From an uncultured bacterium (lineage in GTDB: Bacteria; Chloroflexota; Anaerolineae; JACIWP01), in NCBI GenBank assembly GCA_903872005.1, contig CAIQJD010000778.1, positions 1 through 19,104 of the forward strand: a DNA stretch of 19,104 bases. The letters are read 5' to 3'. Below are positions 1 to 8,510 of this stretch, piece after piece; within the stretch, counting starts at the first letter, position 1, and the number at the start of each line of letters is the position of its first letter. The translations under genes and the position numbers were made by a program. The notes beneath the pieces are model-generated. The model made no database searches. It was not told the origin of the DNA and saw nothing but the letters and a program-made list of their open reading frames with translations.

Positions 1-789
1 ATGTTCATCACGGCGCTCTTCCTGCTCATGGCGATCTTCGTGCCCATCGTCTTCCCCTATGACGCGACCATAGATTCGGACCTGGCGAATCAGCTCAAGC
101 CGCCGGCCGCACAGCGCCTCCTGGGCACCGATGAACAGGGGCGCGATGTGCTGAACCGTATCGCGCAGGGGGCGCGCGCTTCGCTGGGCGTAGGCCTGGG
201 CGCGGTCTCGTTCGCCATCGTCATTGGCACCCTGTTGGGGTTGGTTTCTGGCTTCACCGGCCGGTGGCTCGATCTTTTCATCATGTTCATCATGGACATC
301 ATGCTCTCTTTCCCTGGCCTCCTGCTGGCGATTGCTGTCGTTGCCCTGGTCGGACCGGGTCTGCGGAACGCGCTCTTCGCCATCGGCGTCGTGAGCATCC
401 CGGTCTATGCGCGCATCGCGCGCTCCACCGTCCTTTCGGTCAAGCAGCAGGAATATGTGACCGCGGCGCGCTGCGTCGGCGCGCCATCGGGGCGCATCTT
501 GTTCCAGCACGTCTTCCCCAACAGCCTCTCGCCGATTCTGGTGCAGGGGACGCTGGGCATCGCCGCCGCGATCCTGGAAATCGCCGCCCTGGGTTTCCTG
601 GGCCTGGGCCAACAACCGCCCTATCCCGAATGGGGGGCCATGCTGGCCGATAGTGTCAAGTATCTCACCAGCGGCGCGTGGTGGGTACTCCTCTTCCCCG
701 GCCTCGCCATCATGCTGACGGTGCTGGGCTTCAACCTGTTGGGCGACGGCCTGCGCGACGCCCTGGATCCGCGCCTGCGCGTGAGCTGA
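1..789 (+). CDS. ABC transporter permease, DppC/OppC family (5' end probably cut)
   Basis: Inner-membrane permease subunit of a peptide/nickel/opine-type ABC importer. The 262 visible residues show about six hydrophobic segments (near 4-20, 62-84, 93-117, 124-138, 180-205 and 228-250). The family-typical LGTDEQGRDV stretch follows the first one, and the cytoplasmic EAA loop that contacts the ATPase starts near residue 151 (EYVTAARCVGA, ending near HVFPN). The protein ends in the usual GDGLRDALDPRLR tail. DppC proteins normally have 15-35 more residues before the first membrane segment, so the real start probably lies left of the window and the ATG at position 1 may be internal. The neighbouring peptidase supports peptide as substrate, but the sequence does not fix it. 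Family assignment is secure. Confidence 0.93.
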   Translation: MFITALFLLMAIFVPIVFPYDATIDSDLANQLKPPAAQRLLGTDEQGRDVLNRIAQGARASLGVGLGAVSFAIVIGTLLGLVSGFTGRWLDLFIMFIMDIMLSFPGLLLAIAVVALVGPGLRNALFAIGVVSIPVYARIARSTVLSVKQQEYVTAARCVGAPSGRILFQHVFPNSLSPILVQGTLGIAAAILEIAALGFLGLGQQPPYPEWGAMLADSVKYLTSGAWWVLLFPGLAIMLTVLGFNLLGDGLRDALDPRLRVS

Positions 790-832
790 ATCACGGCCGG
801 CATCCCGCCGCTATTTCCTCCGGAGGCACTCC

Positions 833-2035
833 ATGCAATCCCAGGCTACACCCGCGCCCATCTCCGCCATCGCCGGCCTGCAAGCCCTGGTACGCGACGC
901 CGGCCTGGATGGCTGGCTGCTGTACGACTTTCGCGGCCTGAACCCCTTCCCGGCGCAATTGCTCCACCTCGGCAACGTCATGCTCACGCGGCGCTGGTTC
1001 CTGTATATCCCGGCGCAAGGGCCGGCCACCCTGATCCTGCATCACATTGAGCAAGGGGCTTGGCAGCAATTGCTCCCCGACGCCGGCGTGCGCCGCCTCG
1101 TTTTCAGCGCCCATCAAGAACTCGACGCCGCTCTGCGCCAGACCCTGGCCGGCGCGCGGCGCATTGCCATGGAGACCAGCCGGCGCGGCGAAGTGCCCTA
1201 CGTCAGCTTCGTGGACGCCGGCGCGATGGAGCGGGTGCGCGAGTGCGGCGTGGAGGTCGTCTCCAGCGCCGACCTGCTGCAACATCAATTCACCTGGAGC
1301 GCAGCCGATCATCAGGCGCACGCGCGCGCCGTGGCCGGCGTGATCCGCGCCAAAGACGCCGGCTTCGAGCTGATGGACGCGCGCCTGCGGGCCGGCGCGC
1401 CGATTACCGAGCTGGAAGTGCAGGCGCTCATTGTGCGTACCCTGGCCGAAGCCGGCCTGGAAAGCGACCATCCCGCCATCGTCGCCTTCGGCGACCACGC
1501 CAGCGATGGGCATTACACTGTCAGCGCCCAGACCAACCGCCGGCTGGAGCCGGGCCAGTGCGTCCTGTTGGACATCTGGGGCGGCGAAGTCGGCCGGCCG
1601 ATGGCCGACATCACCTGGGTTGGCTACGCCGGCCAGCCCAACACCGAGTACCTGCGCGTCTGGGACGCCGTGAGCGGCGCGCGCGACCTGGCGATCCAAC
1701 TGCTGACGACGCGCGCCGTGACCGAAGGCTGGCAGGTGGACCGCGCGGCGCGCGATCTCATCACTGCGCGCGGTTATGGGGCGGCCTTCACCCACCGGCT
1801 GGGCCACAGCCTGGGGAGCGGCCGGCCGCACGGGCCGTGCGTCAACCTCGACGACTTCGAGACCCACGACACGCGCCGGTTGCTCGCCGGCCTGGCCGTC
1901 ACCGTCGAGCCGGGCGTCTACCTCGGCCCCATCGGCATCCGCAGCGAGGTGGATGTCCTGCTGACCGAAACGGGCGCGGTGGTCACCACGCCGATACAGG
2001 CCGAGCCGATCTGCCTGGGCGCGCCGGCGGCCTGA
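833..2035 (+). CDS. M24 family metallopeptidase (Xaa-Pro aminopeptidase/dipeptidase-like)
   Basis: Cytoplasmic two-metal peptidase of 400 residues with the pita-bread fold. The N-terminal part (about 10-155) resembles the creatinase-N domain and the C-terminal part (about 165-395) is the catalytic domain. All five expected metal ligands are visible: D247 (LLDIWGG), D259 (MADITW), H325 (LGHSLG), E359 (VEPGVYL) and E372 (IRSEVDVLL). The third motif reads IRSEVDV where many prolidases have IRxEDxV, but the ligand Glu is kept. A GGAGG at 822-826, six bases before the ATG, decides the start. It lies 43 bases after the permease, in the same direction, so imported peptides may be its substrates (inference). 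Creatinase or another M24 specificity cannot be excluded. Confidence 0.92.
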   Translation: MQSQATPAPISAIAGLQALVRDAGLDGWLLYDFRGLNPFPAQLLHLGNVMLTRRWFLYIPAQGPATLILHHIEQGAWQQLLPDAGVRRLVFSAHQELDAALRQTLAGARRIAMETSRRGEVPYVSFVDAGAMERVRECGVEVVSSADLLQHQFTWSAADHQAHARAVAGVIRAKDAGFELMDARLRAGAPITELEVQALIVRTLAEAGLESDHPAIVAFGDHASDGHYTVSAQTNRRLEPGQCVLLDIWGGEVGRPMADITWVGYAGQPNTEYLRVWDAVSGARDLAIQLLTTRAVTEGWQVDRAARDLITARGYGAAFTHRLGHSLGSGRPHGPCVNLDDFETHDTRRLLAGLAVTVEPGVYLGPIGIRSEVDVLLTETGAVVTTPIQAEPICLGAPAA

Positions 2036-2151
2036 GCGGCTCCGAATGGCGCAGAGAGGACGCCGGCGGCCGGCAGCAAGCGCGAAGCAAGGTAGCGTCG
2101 TTCGGCCATAGTGAGTGATCTCTACAGCGAATATTGGAGGAGCAGGTCAGT

Positions 2152-3144
2152 ATGCCTGGCAGGTGGAAACTGCTGAACGTCGTTGTCGTGACGCTATGCG
2201 TCGGCGGCCTGCTGTCCGGCTGCCTGACCCTGCAAACGCCGGCGCCCCTGACCCCGGTCTCCGTGCAGCTCAACTGGACCCACGCCGGGCCTTTCGCGGG
2301 GTTCTATGCCGCGGATCAACGGGGTTTCTTCGCCGCCGAGGGGCTGGATGTCGCGATCCAGCCCGCCGGGTATGATCAGAACTACATCGCGTCAGTGCTC
2401 GCCGGCCAGGCGCAGTTCGGCGTCGCCGCCGCGGACGAGCTGATGCTGGCGCGCGCCAACGGCCAGCCCGTCCAGGTCATCGCCATCCTGTCACGCCGTA
2501 GCGGGCTTGCTTTTGTCGCGCCGGCCAGCGCCGGCATCCGCCGGCCCACCGACATCATCGGCAAAAAAGTCCGTATCCTTCCGCAGAGCATGGCGGTCTT
2601 CCAGGCCATGATGGCGCGCGCCGGCGTCACGCCCGACCAATATACGCTGGTCAATCTCCCCTCCGACGTGGCGCTCTTCGCCGCCGGCGCAGCCGACGTT
2701 TGGAGCGTCAACACGAATAATTTCGGTGTGATCTTGCAGGCCGCCGGCTATCAGCTCAGCTTCATCTATCCCGAGGACTACGGCGTCCATTTCTACTCGT
2801 CGGCGCTCTTCACCACCGACCAGATGGTTGCCGAGCGCCCCGACGTGGTCCTGCGTTTCCTGCGCGCGACGCTCAAAGGCTATGAGTATGCGGTGCAGAA
2901 TCCGGCCACGGCCGGCCCGCTGGCGCAAACATACGACGCCACGCTCGACGCTGCATTGGAGAACGCCAAGATGCTGGCGACGGTGCCGCTCATCGGTACC
3001 GGCGAGGAGGCCATCGGCTGGATGAATGCGACCACGTGGACGAGCATGGAGACGACGCTGCGGGCCGCCGGCGTCCTGACGGAATCTTTGTCCATCGCCA
3101 GCCTCTATACGACCGCCTTCCTGGAACAAATCTATGGCCGCTGA
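2152..3144 (+). CDS. NMT1/THI5-like periplasmic substrate-binding lipoprotein
   Basis: Probable solute-binding lipoprotein of 330 residues. A short Lys/Arg start and hydrophobic segment lead to a lipobox LLSGC with C24 as the lipidated residue. The mature part has the NMT1/THI5-like opening (QLNWTHAGPFAGFYAADQRG) and runs to the end as one type 2 periplasmic-binding fold. I chose ATG 2152 because GGAGGAG at 2137-2143 sits eight bases before it; the in-frame TTG at 2134 has no such site. No ABC permease or ATPase of its kind is adjacent. The next gene, 21 bases on, is a membrane sensor kinase, so a ligand-presenting role in signalling is plausible (inference), though a dispersed transporter is possible. 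The ligand is unknown. Positions 2036-2151 before it hold no promoter or gene that I can see. Confidence 0.88.
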   Translation: MPGRWKLLNVVVVTLCVGGLLSGCLTLQTPAPLTPVSVQLNWTHAGPFAGFYAADQRGFFAAEGLDVAIQPAGYDQNYIASVLAGQAQFGVAAADELMLARANGQPVQVIAILSRRSGLAFVAPASAGIRRPTDIIGKKVRILPQSMAVFQAMMARAGVTPDQYTLVNLPSDVALFAAGAADVWSVNTNNFGVILQAAGYQLSFIYPEDYGVHFYSSALFTTDQMVAERPDVVLRFLRATLKGYEYAVQNPATAGPLAQTYDATLDAALENAKMLATVPLIGTGEEAIGWMNATTWTSMETTLRAAGVLTESLSIASLYTTAFLEQIYGR

Positions 3145-3165
3145 CCGGCGCGCCCAGAGGTTCGC

Positions 3166-5982
3166 ATGAAGCATTCGAGAAACTGGCCCATCGGCTTGAA
3201 GATCAGCGCGGTCTTCATCCTCTTCACCCTGGCGATCCTCTTGAGCGTGGGGCTACCCGGCGCGCTGCAAGGCCGCGCCGCGCTGGAGGCTGCCACGCGC
3301 GCGGATCTGACCTCCACCGCGTTGGAAAAAGAGGCTGCTCTGACAGAATGGTTCAACGAAGCGCTGCGGCACCTGCAAGTCATGACGGAGACGCCATCGT
3401 TGCAAGAACATGCCCAGATGCTGTTGTATGATTCGGGAAGCGCGCAACGGGCCTACGATCAGCTTGCCGCCGACCTGTCCCCCTGGAGCGGCCCAGGCCG
3501 CATCTTCCAGAGCCTCTACCTCCTGCATCCGATGAGCGGCGAAGTGCTCCTTTCCACCAATCCCGACGACGTGGGCAAATTCCGCGAGAATCAACCCTTT
3601 TTCATCGAAGGCCGCCTGGGCGCGTATGTCCAGAATCTATATTACCGGTCGAACCAGCGCGACATGGCAATGACGGTCAGCGCGCCGCTGCGCGGCTCCG
3701 ATGGGCGCTGGCTGGGCGTGCTGGCCGGCGACCTGAACCTGGAAGCCATGACCGCCATCGTGCAACGCCAACCCAACCTCTATGTCAGCGACGACGCGTT
3801 CCTCATCAACAGGGCGCACCTGCCGGTCACGCAGCCGCGCTTCATCTCCGATCCGGTCGTCCTGACGCGGAGCCTCTATACGGATGCGGTGAATCGCTGC
3901 CTGGCCGGCGTCAGCGGCTCCGCGCTCGCCGATGATTATCGCGGCATCCCGGCTGTCATTGCCTATCGCTGGATGGCTAACGAAGAGATGTGCCTCATCG
4001 TCAAGCGCGATCAGGCGGAGGCGCTGGCCTCGTCGCAAAGTTTCACCAACTTCCTGGCGCTGATTGCCGTCATCGCGCTGGTCGCCGGCGCGCTGGTCGC
4101 GTACTTCGTCGCGCGCGGCATCGCCCGGCCGGTGGAAGCGTTGGCTGCCGGCGTGGCCGAGATCGGGCGCGGCCGGTTAGATATCCGCTTCTCGGAGCAG
4201 CGCGGCGACGAAATCGGCCGGCTGGGCCAGGCTTTCAACCGCATGATCGCTGACCTGGGAGTCGCCCGGGATGAGACGTTGCGCGGTCAAAACGAATTGC
4301 TGGCGTTGAGCCAGGCGGCGGCCGCGGTGCAAAGCGTCCACGCGCCGGCCGAAGTCTACCGGCAGGTGGGCGATGTACTGGCGCGGTTGGGCTATACGGT
4401 CACGGCCTACGCGGTTACGCCAGATGGCGCCGGGCTGACGCTGGCGTATACCAGCGTCTCCGAAGAGGCGCGCCGCAAGGCGGCGGCCATGCTTGGCTCC
4501 TACCGGCGGATCTATCCCTTCATCCCGCCGGCGAATGGAATCTGGCGGCGCGTTCTGGAGCAAGGCGAGACCGTCTTCTTGCAGCCGGCGACGCCTTTCT
4601 TCATCGAATCGCTGCCCGATGTTCCGCCGGCTGTGACGGCAGAGGCGACCGAAGCGTTGGGCATGACGACGGCCATCGCGACGCGGCTTGCGGCCGGCGA
4701 TGAGGCGCTGGGCGTGATGGTGGTTCATGGCGCGATGTTGGTGGAAGCGGATGCGCCGGCGATCAGCGCCTTCGCCAATCAGACGGCCATCGCGCTGCGA
4801 AACGCGCAGCTCTACGCGGCCCTCTCCGAAGCGTCACAGTTCACGGGCGCCATCATTGATATGGCGCCGGTCGGCGTGCGTACTTTCCGCGTCACAGGGG
4901 AGAGCGTCTCGGCCAACCAGAGCGCGGCCGACACTCTGGACGCCACGGTCGAGGCCCTGCTGAAGCAGAACTTCCGGGATTTACCCCACTGGAAAGAGAG
5001 CGATCTGTTGGCTGCCGCGGACCTGGCCCTGGCGAGCGGCGAACCACAGGAGGCGGATGTCGGTTTGACCACGGCGCTCGGGCGCTCCATTCATCTGGAG
5101 TGTTACCTGGCGCCTTTCTCGGCCGGCGGCGAGCAGCACCTGCTGTTGATCTTCGCGGACGTGACGCGACGCAAAGCGGCCGAGGACGCCCTGCGCCGGG
5201 CGCGCGATGAGCTGGAGCAGCGCGTGCAGGAACGCACGGCCGACCTGGCGCGCTCCAACAAGGAGCTGGAACAGTTCGCCTACGTGGCCTCCCACGATTT
5301 GCAGGAGCCGCTGCGTATGGTGGCCAGCTATTTGCAATTGCTTCAACGTCGCTATCGTGGTAAAATGGGAACAGACGCCGATGAATTCATCGGTTTTGCC
5401 GTAGACGGCGCGCTGCGTATGAAAGCGCTGATCAACGACCTGCTGGCGTACTCGCGGGTGGGCACGCGCGGCAAGGCGCTCGAGTCGGTAGACTGCCAGA
5501 GAGTCCTGGATCGCGTCCTGAACAGTCTGCAAGTCATGATCCAGGAACAAGAGGCCATCATCACACATGACCCATTGCCGACGGTCGTGGGCGACAACGT
5601 GCAACTGGCGCAACTCTTCCAAAACCTGATTGGCAATGCCATCAAGTTCCGGGGGACAGCGCCGCCGGCCATTCACATCGGCGCGCGCCTGATTGAGAAG
5701 GATGACGCGCCATCCTACTGGCTCTTCTCCGTCCAGGATAATGGCATCGGCATCGAAGAGCAGTACTTCGATCGCATTTTCATCATCTTCCAGCGGCTGC
5801 ACACGCGCGAGGAATATGCCGGCACAGGCATCGGCCTCGCCATCAGCAAGCGTATCGTTGACAGACACGGTGGTCATATCTGGCTGGAGTCATCGCCAGG
5901 GCAAGGCTCCACGTTTTACTTTACGTTGCCGGCGCAGCACGGCGGAGGGGACGCAAACGCAAATGAGCATGATGTTGGCTGA
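3166..5982 (+). CDS. Membrane sensor histidine kinase (Cache-HAMP-GAF-PAS-HisKA-HATPase)
   Basis: Sensor kinase of 938 residues. TM1 is near residues 10-30, a large extracytoplasmic region of double-Cache type spans about 31-292, and TM2 is near 293-316. Then come HAMP (about 316-370), a GAF-like domain (about 380-548), a PAS-like domain (about 555-667), a coiled coil (about 668-705), HisKA with phospho-accepting H710 in SHDLQEP, and HATPase_c. The ATPase boxes are visible: N824 (NLIGNAIKF), D858 (DNGIGI) and GTGIGLA at about 886-892. The kinase core, with [11 protein letters not shown], is of the type seen in Cph1-like kinases that pair with Rcp1 regulators, and such a regulator overlaps its end by 20 bases. 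AGAGG at 3156-3160 supports the ATG. The sensor may see its ligand directly or through the lipoprotein encoded just before it (inference). Confidence 0.93.
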   Translation: MKHSRNWPIGLKISAVFILFTLAILLSVGLPGALQGRAALEAATRADLTSTALEKEAALTEWFNEALRHLQVMTETPSLQEHAQMLLYDSGSAQRAYDQLAADLSPWSGPGRIFQSLYLLHPMSGEVLLSTNPDDVGKFRENQPFFIEGRLGAYVQNLYYRSNQRDMAMTVSAPLRGSDGRWLGVLAGDLNLEAMTAIVQRQPNLYVSDDAFLINRAHLPVTQPRFISDPVVLTRSLYTDAVNRCLAGVSGSALADDYRGIPAVIAYRWMANEEMCLIVKRDQAEALASSQSFTNFLALIAVIALVAGALVAYFVARGIARPVEALAAGVAEIGRGRLDIRFSEQRGDEIGRLGQAFNRMIADLGVARDETLRGQNELLALSQAAAAVQSVHAPAEVYRQVGDVLARLGYTVTAYAVTPDGAGLTLAYTSVSEEARRKAAAMLGSYRRIYPFIPPANGIWRRVLEQGETVFLQPATPFFIESLPDVPPAVTAEATEALGMTTAIATRLAAGDEALGVMVVHGAMLVEADAPAISAFANQTAIALRNAQLYAALSEASQFTGAIIDMAPVGVRTFRVTGESVSANQSAADTLDATVEALLKQNFRDLPHWKESDLLAAADLALASGEPQEADVGLTTALGRSIHLECYLAPFSAGGEQHLLLIFADVTRRKAAEDALRRARDELEQRVQERTADLARSNKELEQFAYVASHDLQEPLRMVASYLQLLQRRYRGKMGTDADEFIGFAVDGALRMKALINDLLAYSRVGTRGKALESVDCQRVLDRVLNSLQVMIQEQEAIITHDPLPTVVGDNVQLAQLFQNLIGNAIKFRGTAPPAIHIGARLIEKDDAPSYWLFSVQDNGIGIEEQYFDRIFIIFQRLHTREEYAGTGIGLAISKRIVDRHGGHIWLESSPGQGSTFYFTLPAQHGGGDANANEHDVG

Positions 5983-6415
5983 ACTTGTGGAAATCTTGTT
6001 GGTCGAAGACAATCCTGGGGATGTCCGCCTGACGCAGGAAGCGCTGCGCGAGGGCAAGGTTCACAACAACCTGCACGTGGCGCGCGATGGGGTGGAGGCG
6101 CTGGCTTTCTTGCGCCGCCAGGGGCCGTTCGCCAACGCTGTGCGCCCCGATCTCATCCTCCTCGATCTGAACCTGCCCAAGAAAGACGGGCGCGAAGTAT
6201 TGGCCGAGATCAAGAACGATCCGGCGCTGGCGAGCATTCCGGTAGTGATCCTGACCACCTCGGCCGCCGAACAAGACATCCTCAGAGCCTATCATCTGCA
6301 CGCCAATTGCTATATTACCAAGCCGGTAGATCTCGAGCAATTCATTGAAGTCGTCAAGGCCATCGAGGGCTTCTGGTTCACCATCGTGCGCCTGCCGACC
6401 AATGGCAAGACCTAG
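5963..6415 (+). CDS. Single-domain response regulator, Rcp1-like
   Basis: Receiver-only protein of 150 residues. The acidic pocket is in LLVEDNPGD, the phospho-accepting residue is D68 (LILLDLNLP), the conserved Thr lies in VVILTTSA, and the conserved Lys is K120 (ITKPVD). The [10 protein letters not shown] and [12 protein letters not shown] stretches match the Rcp1 group that partners Cph1-like kinases. No output domain follows. The ATG at 5963 overlaps the kinase gene by 20 bases, and GGAGGGG at 5944-5950 precedes it by 12 bases, so translation is probably coupled. An in-frame open stretch continues upstream inside the kinase gene but has no homology to receivers. Likely role: accepts phosphate from H710 of the preceding kinase and passes it on or acts by protein contact (inference). 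Confidence 0.92.
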   Translation: MSMMLAELVEILLVEDNPGDVRLTQEALREGKVHNNLHVARDGVEALAFLRRQGPFANAVRPDLILLDLNLPKKDGREVLAEIKNDPALASIPVVILTTSAAEQDILRAYHLHANCYITKPVDLEQFIEVVKAIEGFWFTIVRLPTNGKT

Positions 6416-6444
6416 ACCAACCTGAGTTCGTCTTGAAGGGATTT

Positions 6445-7587
6445 ATGTTTCAGCTAAACACCGTCCGTGTGCTGCTGGTCGAAGATGACGCCGGCGACGC
6501 GCGTTTGGTGCAAATCATGCTGGATGAAGCGCGCCTCCAGGACTGGGGGCCGGCGATCTCTACCACACGCGTCGAACGCCTCAGCGAGGCGCTGGCGGCC
6601 CTGGCGAGCGACACGTTTGATATTGTGTTGCTGGATCTTTCGCTGCCCGATAGCAGCGGCCTCAACACGATCACGAGCGTCCTGCAGCAAGCCGGCTCAA
6701 CGCCCATTGTCATCATGAGCGGCCTGATGGACTATACGTTGAGCCTGGAAGCGGTCAAGGCCGGCGCGCAGGACTATCTGGTCAAAGGGCATGTGGACGA
6801 ATACTCGCTGCCGCGCGTGATCCAGTTCGCCATTGAGCGCAAGCGCCTGCAAGAGGCTCTCCAGGCCTCCCAACGTCTGGAAAGCATCGGTGTGCTGGTC
6901 GGCGGCGTGTCCCACGATTTCAACAATTTGCTCACCACCATTCTGACGCAGAACTACCTGGCCCAGAGTCAGTTGCCGGCCGAGCATCCGGCTGCCGGCC
7001 ATCTCCTCAAGTCCAATCAAGCGGCCCTGCGCGTCGCCGAGATCACGCGCCAACTCCTGGCCTATGTCGGCAAAGGGCGCTACCACATTGAGCGCCTCGA
7101 TATCAACGCGCTGCTGCGCGGCAGCATAGAGCTGGTGACAGGGCTGATACCCCCGACGGTGCAAGTGCAATTCGCGCCGGATGCCGAAGCGTTTTTCGTG
7201 CGCGCCGACCGCAGCCAATTGCAGCAAGTCATCGTCAACCTGATGACCAATGCTCTGGAAGCATTGCCGGCCCACGGCGGCCAGGTGCAGATCAGCACAT
7301 CGCAGCGGACGCTGGATAATACGAACCGAGCGAGCGGAAAGTTCATGACTGGCGGGCAACCTGCGGCCGGCGAATATGTCTGCCTGGCCGTGGCCGACAA
7401 CGGCGCCGGCATGGATGCCACGGTCCTGGAACGCATCTTCGAGCCTTTCTTCACGACGAAATTCACCGGCAGAGGCATGGGGCTGCCGGCCGCCCTCGGC
7501 ATTGTACGCAGCCATCACGGCGCGCTGCAGGTTCAGAGTCAATCCGGGGCGGGCAGCGTCTTCACGGTGTGGCTGCCGGCGGCTTGA
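6445..7587 (+). CDS. Soluble receiver-histidine kinase hybrid (REC-HisKA-HATPase)
   Basis: Cytoplasmic protein of 380 residues. An N-terminal receiver (about 1-125: LLVEDDAGD, D64 in VLLDLSLPD, K114 in LVKGH) leads through a helix (about 128-150) to a HisKA domain with H157 (VSHDFNNLL) and an ATPase domain with N269 (NLMTNALEA), DNGAGMD, FEPFFTTKF and GRGMGLPAALGIV. The kinase half resembles the NtrB-like kinases that normally carry a C-terminal receiver; here that receiver is a separate gene next door. No sensor or membrane segment is present, so its input is probably phosphorylation of its own receiver. ATG 6445 follows AAGGG at 6436-6440; a TTG 12 bases upstream is the alternative. It lies 29 bases after the Rcp1-like gene. 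Confidence 0.92.
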   Translation: MFQLNTVRVLLVEDDAGDARLVQIMLDEARLQDWGPAISTTRVERLSEALAALASDTFDIVLLDLSLPDSSGLNTITSVLQQAGSTPIVIMSGLMDYTLSLEAVKAGAQDYLVKGHVDEYSLPRVIQFAIERKRLQEALQASQRLESIGVLVGGVSHDFNNLLTTILTQNYLAQSQLPAEHPAAGHLLKSNQAALRVAEITRQLLAYVGKGRYHIERLDINALLRGSIELVTGLIPPTVQVQFAPDAEAFFVRADRSQLQQVIVNLMTNALEALPAHGGQVQISTSQRTLDNTNRASGKFMTGGQPAAGEYVCLAVADNGAGMDATVLERIFEPFFTTKFTGRGMGLPAALGIVRSHHGALQVQSQSGAGSVFTVWLPAA

Positions 7588-7625
7588 TGGCAGCGCGCCT
7601 TACGCCGCGCAGACAGGGGGGGGAC

Positions 7626-8027
7626 GTGGGTAATTCAAGCTCAATCCTGGTGATTGATGATGAAAAGATTGTGCAAGAGGCCATCGGCGACTTGTTGCGT
7701 TACCTGGGCTTCAGCGTCTTGTTCGCTCACAATGGCCTGGAGGGCGTGGATGTTTTCGAGCAACACCAGAGCGAAATCTCTCTGGTCTTCGTGGACTTGC
7801 TGATGCCGGTGATGGATGGGCGCGCTACATGTCAGGCGTTGCGCGAATTGGCCCCGGACGTGAAGATCATCCTCTCTTCCGGCTACGATGCCGACCAGGT
7901 TGCCGATATGTTTGCCGAAGCCGGCGTGGTTGCCCGGCCGGACGTCTTCCTGCAAAAGCCCTACGACATCCATGATCTGATCCAGTTGGTGCGCCAGATG
8001 GCCGCGGGCGAGCCGGCCGGCGAGTAG
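7626..8027 (+). CDS. Single-domain response regulator
   Basis: Receiver-only protein of 133 residues: VIDDE acidic pocket, D57 as phospho-acceptor (LVFVDLLMP), SSGYD with the conserved Ser position, and K111 in LQKPYD. It resembles the receiver usually fused to the C-terminus of NtrB-like hybrid kinases, so its partner is probably H157 of the preceding protein. I prefer GTG 7626: an AGGGGGGGG run lies just upstream and the protein then starts about six residues before the conserved ILVIDDE. The alternative is ATG 7587, which overlaps the kinase stop as TGATG and adds 13 residues. There is no output domain, and a hairpin follows the stop, so this is probably the last gene of the signalling block. 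Confidence 0.9.
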   Translation: MGNSSSILVIDDEKIVQEAIGDLLRYLGFSVLFAHNGLEGVDVFEQHQSEISLVFVDLLMPVMDGRATCQALRELAPDVKIILSSGYDADQVADMFAEAGVVARPDVFLQKPYDIHDLIQLVRQMAAGEPAGE

Positions 8028-8043
8028 TTCGGCGTTTCCCCTG

Positions 8044-8071
8044 CGCCTGGCGCCGCCAGGCGGACGATTTT
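8044..8071 (+). terminator. Probable intrinsic terminator after the signalling block
   Basis: CGCCTGGCG (8044-8052) and CGCCAGGCG (8054-8062) are perfect reverse complements separated by one base, so about 7-8 pairs can form around a small loop. TTTT follows at 8068-8071, five bases after the stem, which is looser than the ideal. It lies 16 bases after the stop of the last receiver gene and just before a promoter. The T-run overlaps the -35 region, so the two signals are tightly packed. Confidence 0.45.
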
Positions 8072-8096
8072 GCATTCGGGTGGGACATGCTATAAT
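8068..8096 (+). promoter_or_regulatory. Sigma70-type promoter with extended -10
   Basis: A perfect TATAAT lies at 8091-8096, preceded by TGC (extended -10, TGN). The -35 is weak: TTTTGC at 8068-8073 with a 17-base spacer, or TTGCAT at 8070-8075 with 15 bases. The start codon of the zinc-finger gene is 35 bases after the -10, leaving a short leader with a GGAGG-type ribosome site. It probably drives the three genes at 8132-10966. Confidence 0.65.
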
Positions 8097-8131
8097 CACG
8101 CTCGGCCCCATGCCGGCCGGGAGGAGCGAAG

Positions 8132-8473
8132 ATGCCCGAACCCCACGCGGATTTGCTGCGCCGTCTGGAGCAGCAGCGCCAGGAGTTGCTGCGCCAGATC
8201 GAGTTGAACGCCCTGCCCGAAATGGACCAGATGACCTACGGCAGCCAGGCCGAGGCCGCATCCGATGTCTTCGAGCAACAACGCGCCCTCTCGTTGCGCC
8301 GGCACCTGGAAGGCCAACTGCGCGAAGTCGAAGACGCGCTGCAACGCGGCCAGCGCGGCGCTCAAGGTATCTGCGAGAGCTGCGGCGAGCCGATCCCCGC
8401 CGAGCGTCTGGAAATCCTGCCCGAAGCCAAACTGTGCATTGCCTGCCAGCGCCGGCGCGAACGCCGGCGTTGA
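8132..8473 (+). CDS. TraR/DksA family C4 zinc-finger protein
   Basis: Small 113-residue protein. The N-terminal two thirds are charged and helical, rich in Gln, Glu and Arg, and likely form the coiled coil. The C-terminal part is a four-cysteine zinc finger: C81-x2-C84 (CESC) and C102-x2-C105 (CIAC), with the GEPIPxERL and LPxAxLC signature of the TraR/DksA family between them. Family members such as DksA insert the coiled coil into the RNA polymerase secondary channel and modulate initiation. That role is family knowledge and is not shown here, and I do not see a clear DxxDxA tip motif of classical DksA. A GGAGG-type site precedes the ATG. The DUF3048 lipoprotein gene follows after 37 bases. 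Confidence 0.88.
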   Translation: MPEPHADLLRRLEQQRQELLRQIELNALPEMDQMTYGSQAEAASDVFEQQRALSLRRHLEGQLREVEDALQRGQRGAQGICESCGEPIPAERLEILPEAKLCIACQRRRERRR

Positions 8474-8510
8474 GCCGCGCCCGAACACCCCAGGGAGGAC
8501 ACCGAACGCC

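Noticed and set aside
791..1867. Long open frame on the - strand (358 codons) opposite the M24 peptidase gene
   Set aside because: The + strand gene has all catalytic motifs and a ribosome site; the antisense product has no recognisable domain and GC-rich DNA has few stops.
2134..2151. TTG at 2134 as start of the binding lipoprotein
   Set aside because: It would place the ribosome site GGAGGAG inside the coding region; ATG 2152 gives correct spacing and a normal signal peptide.
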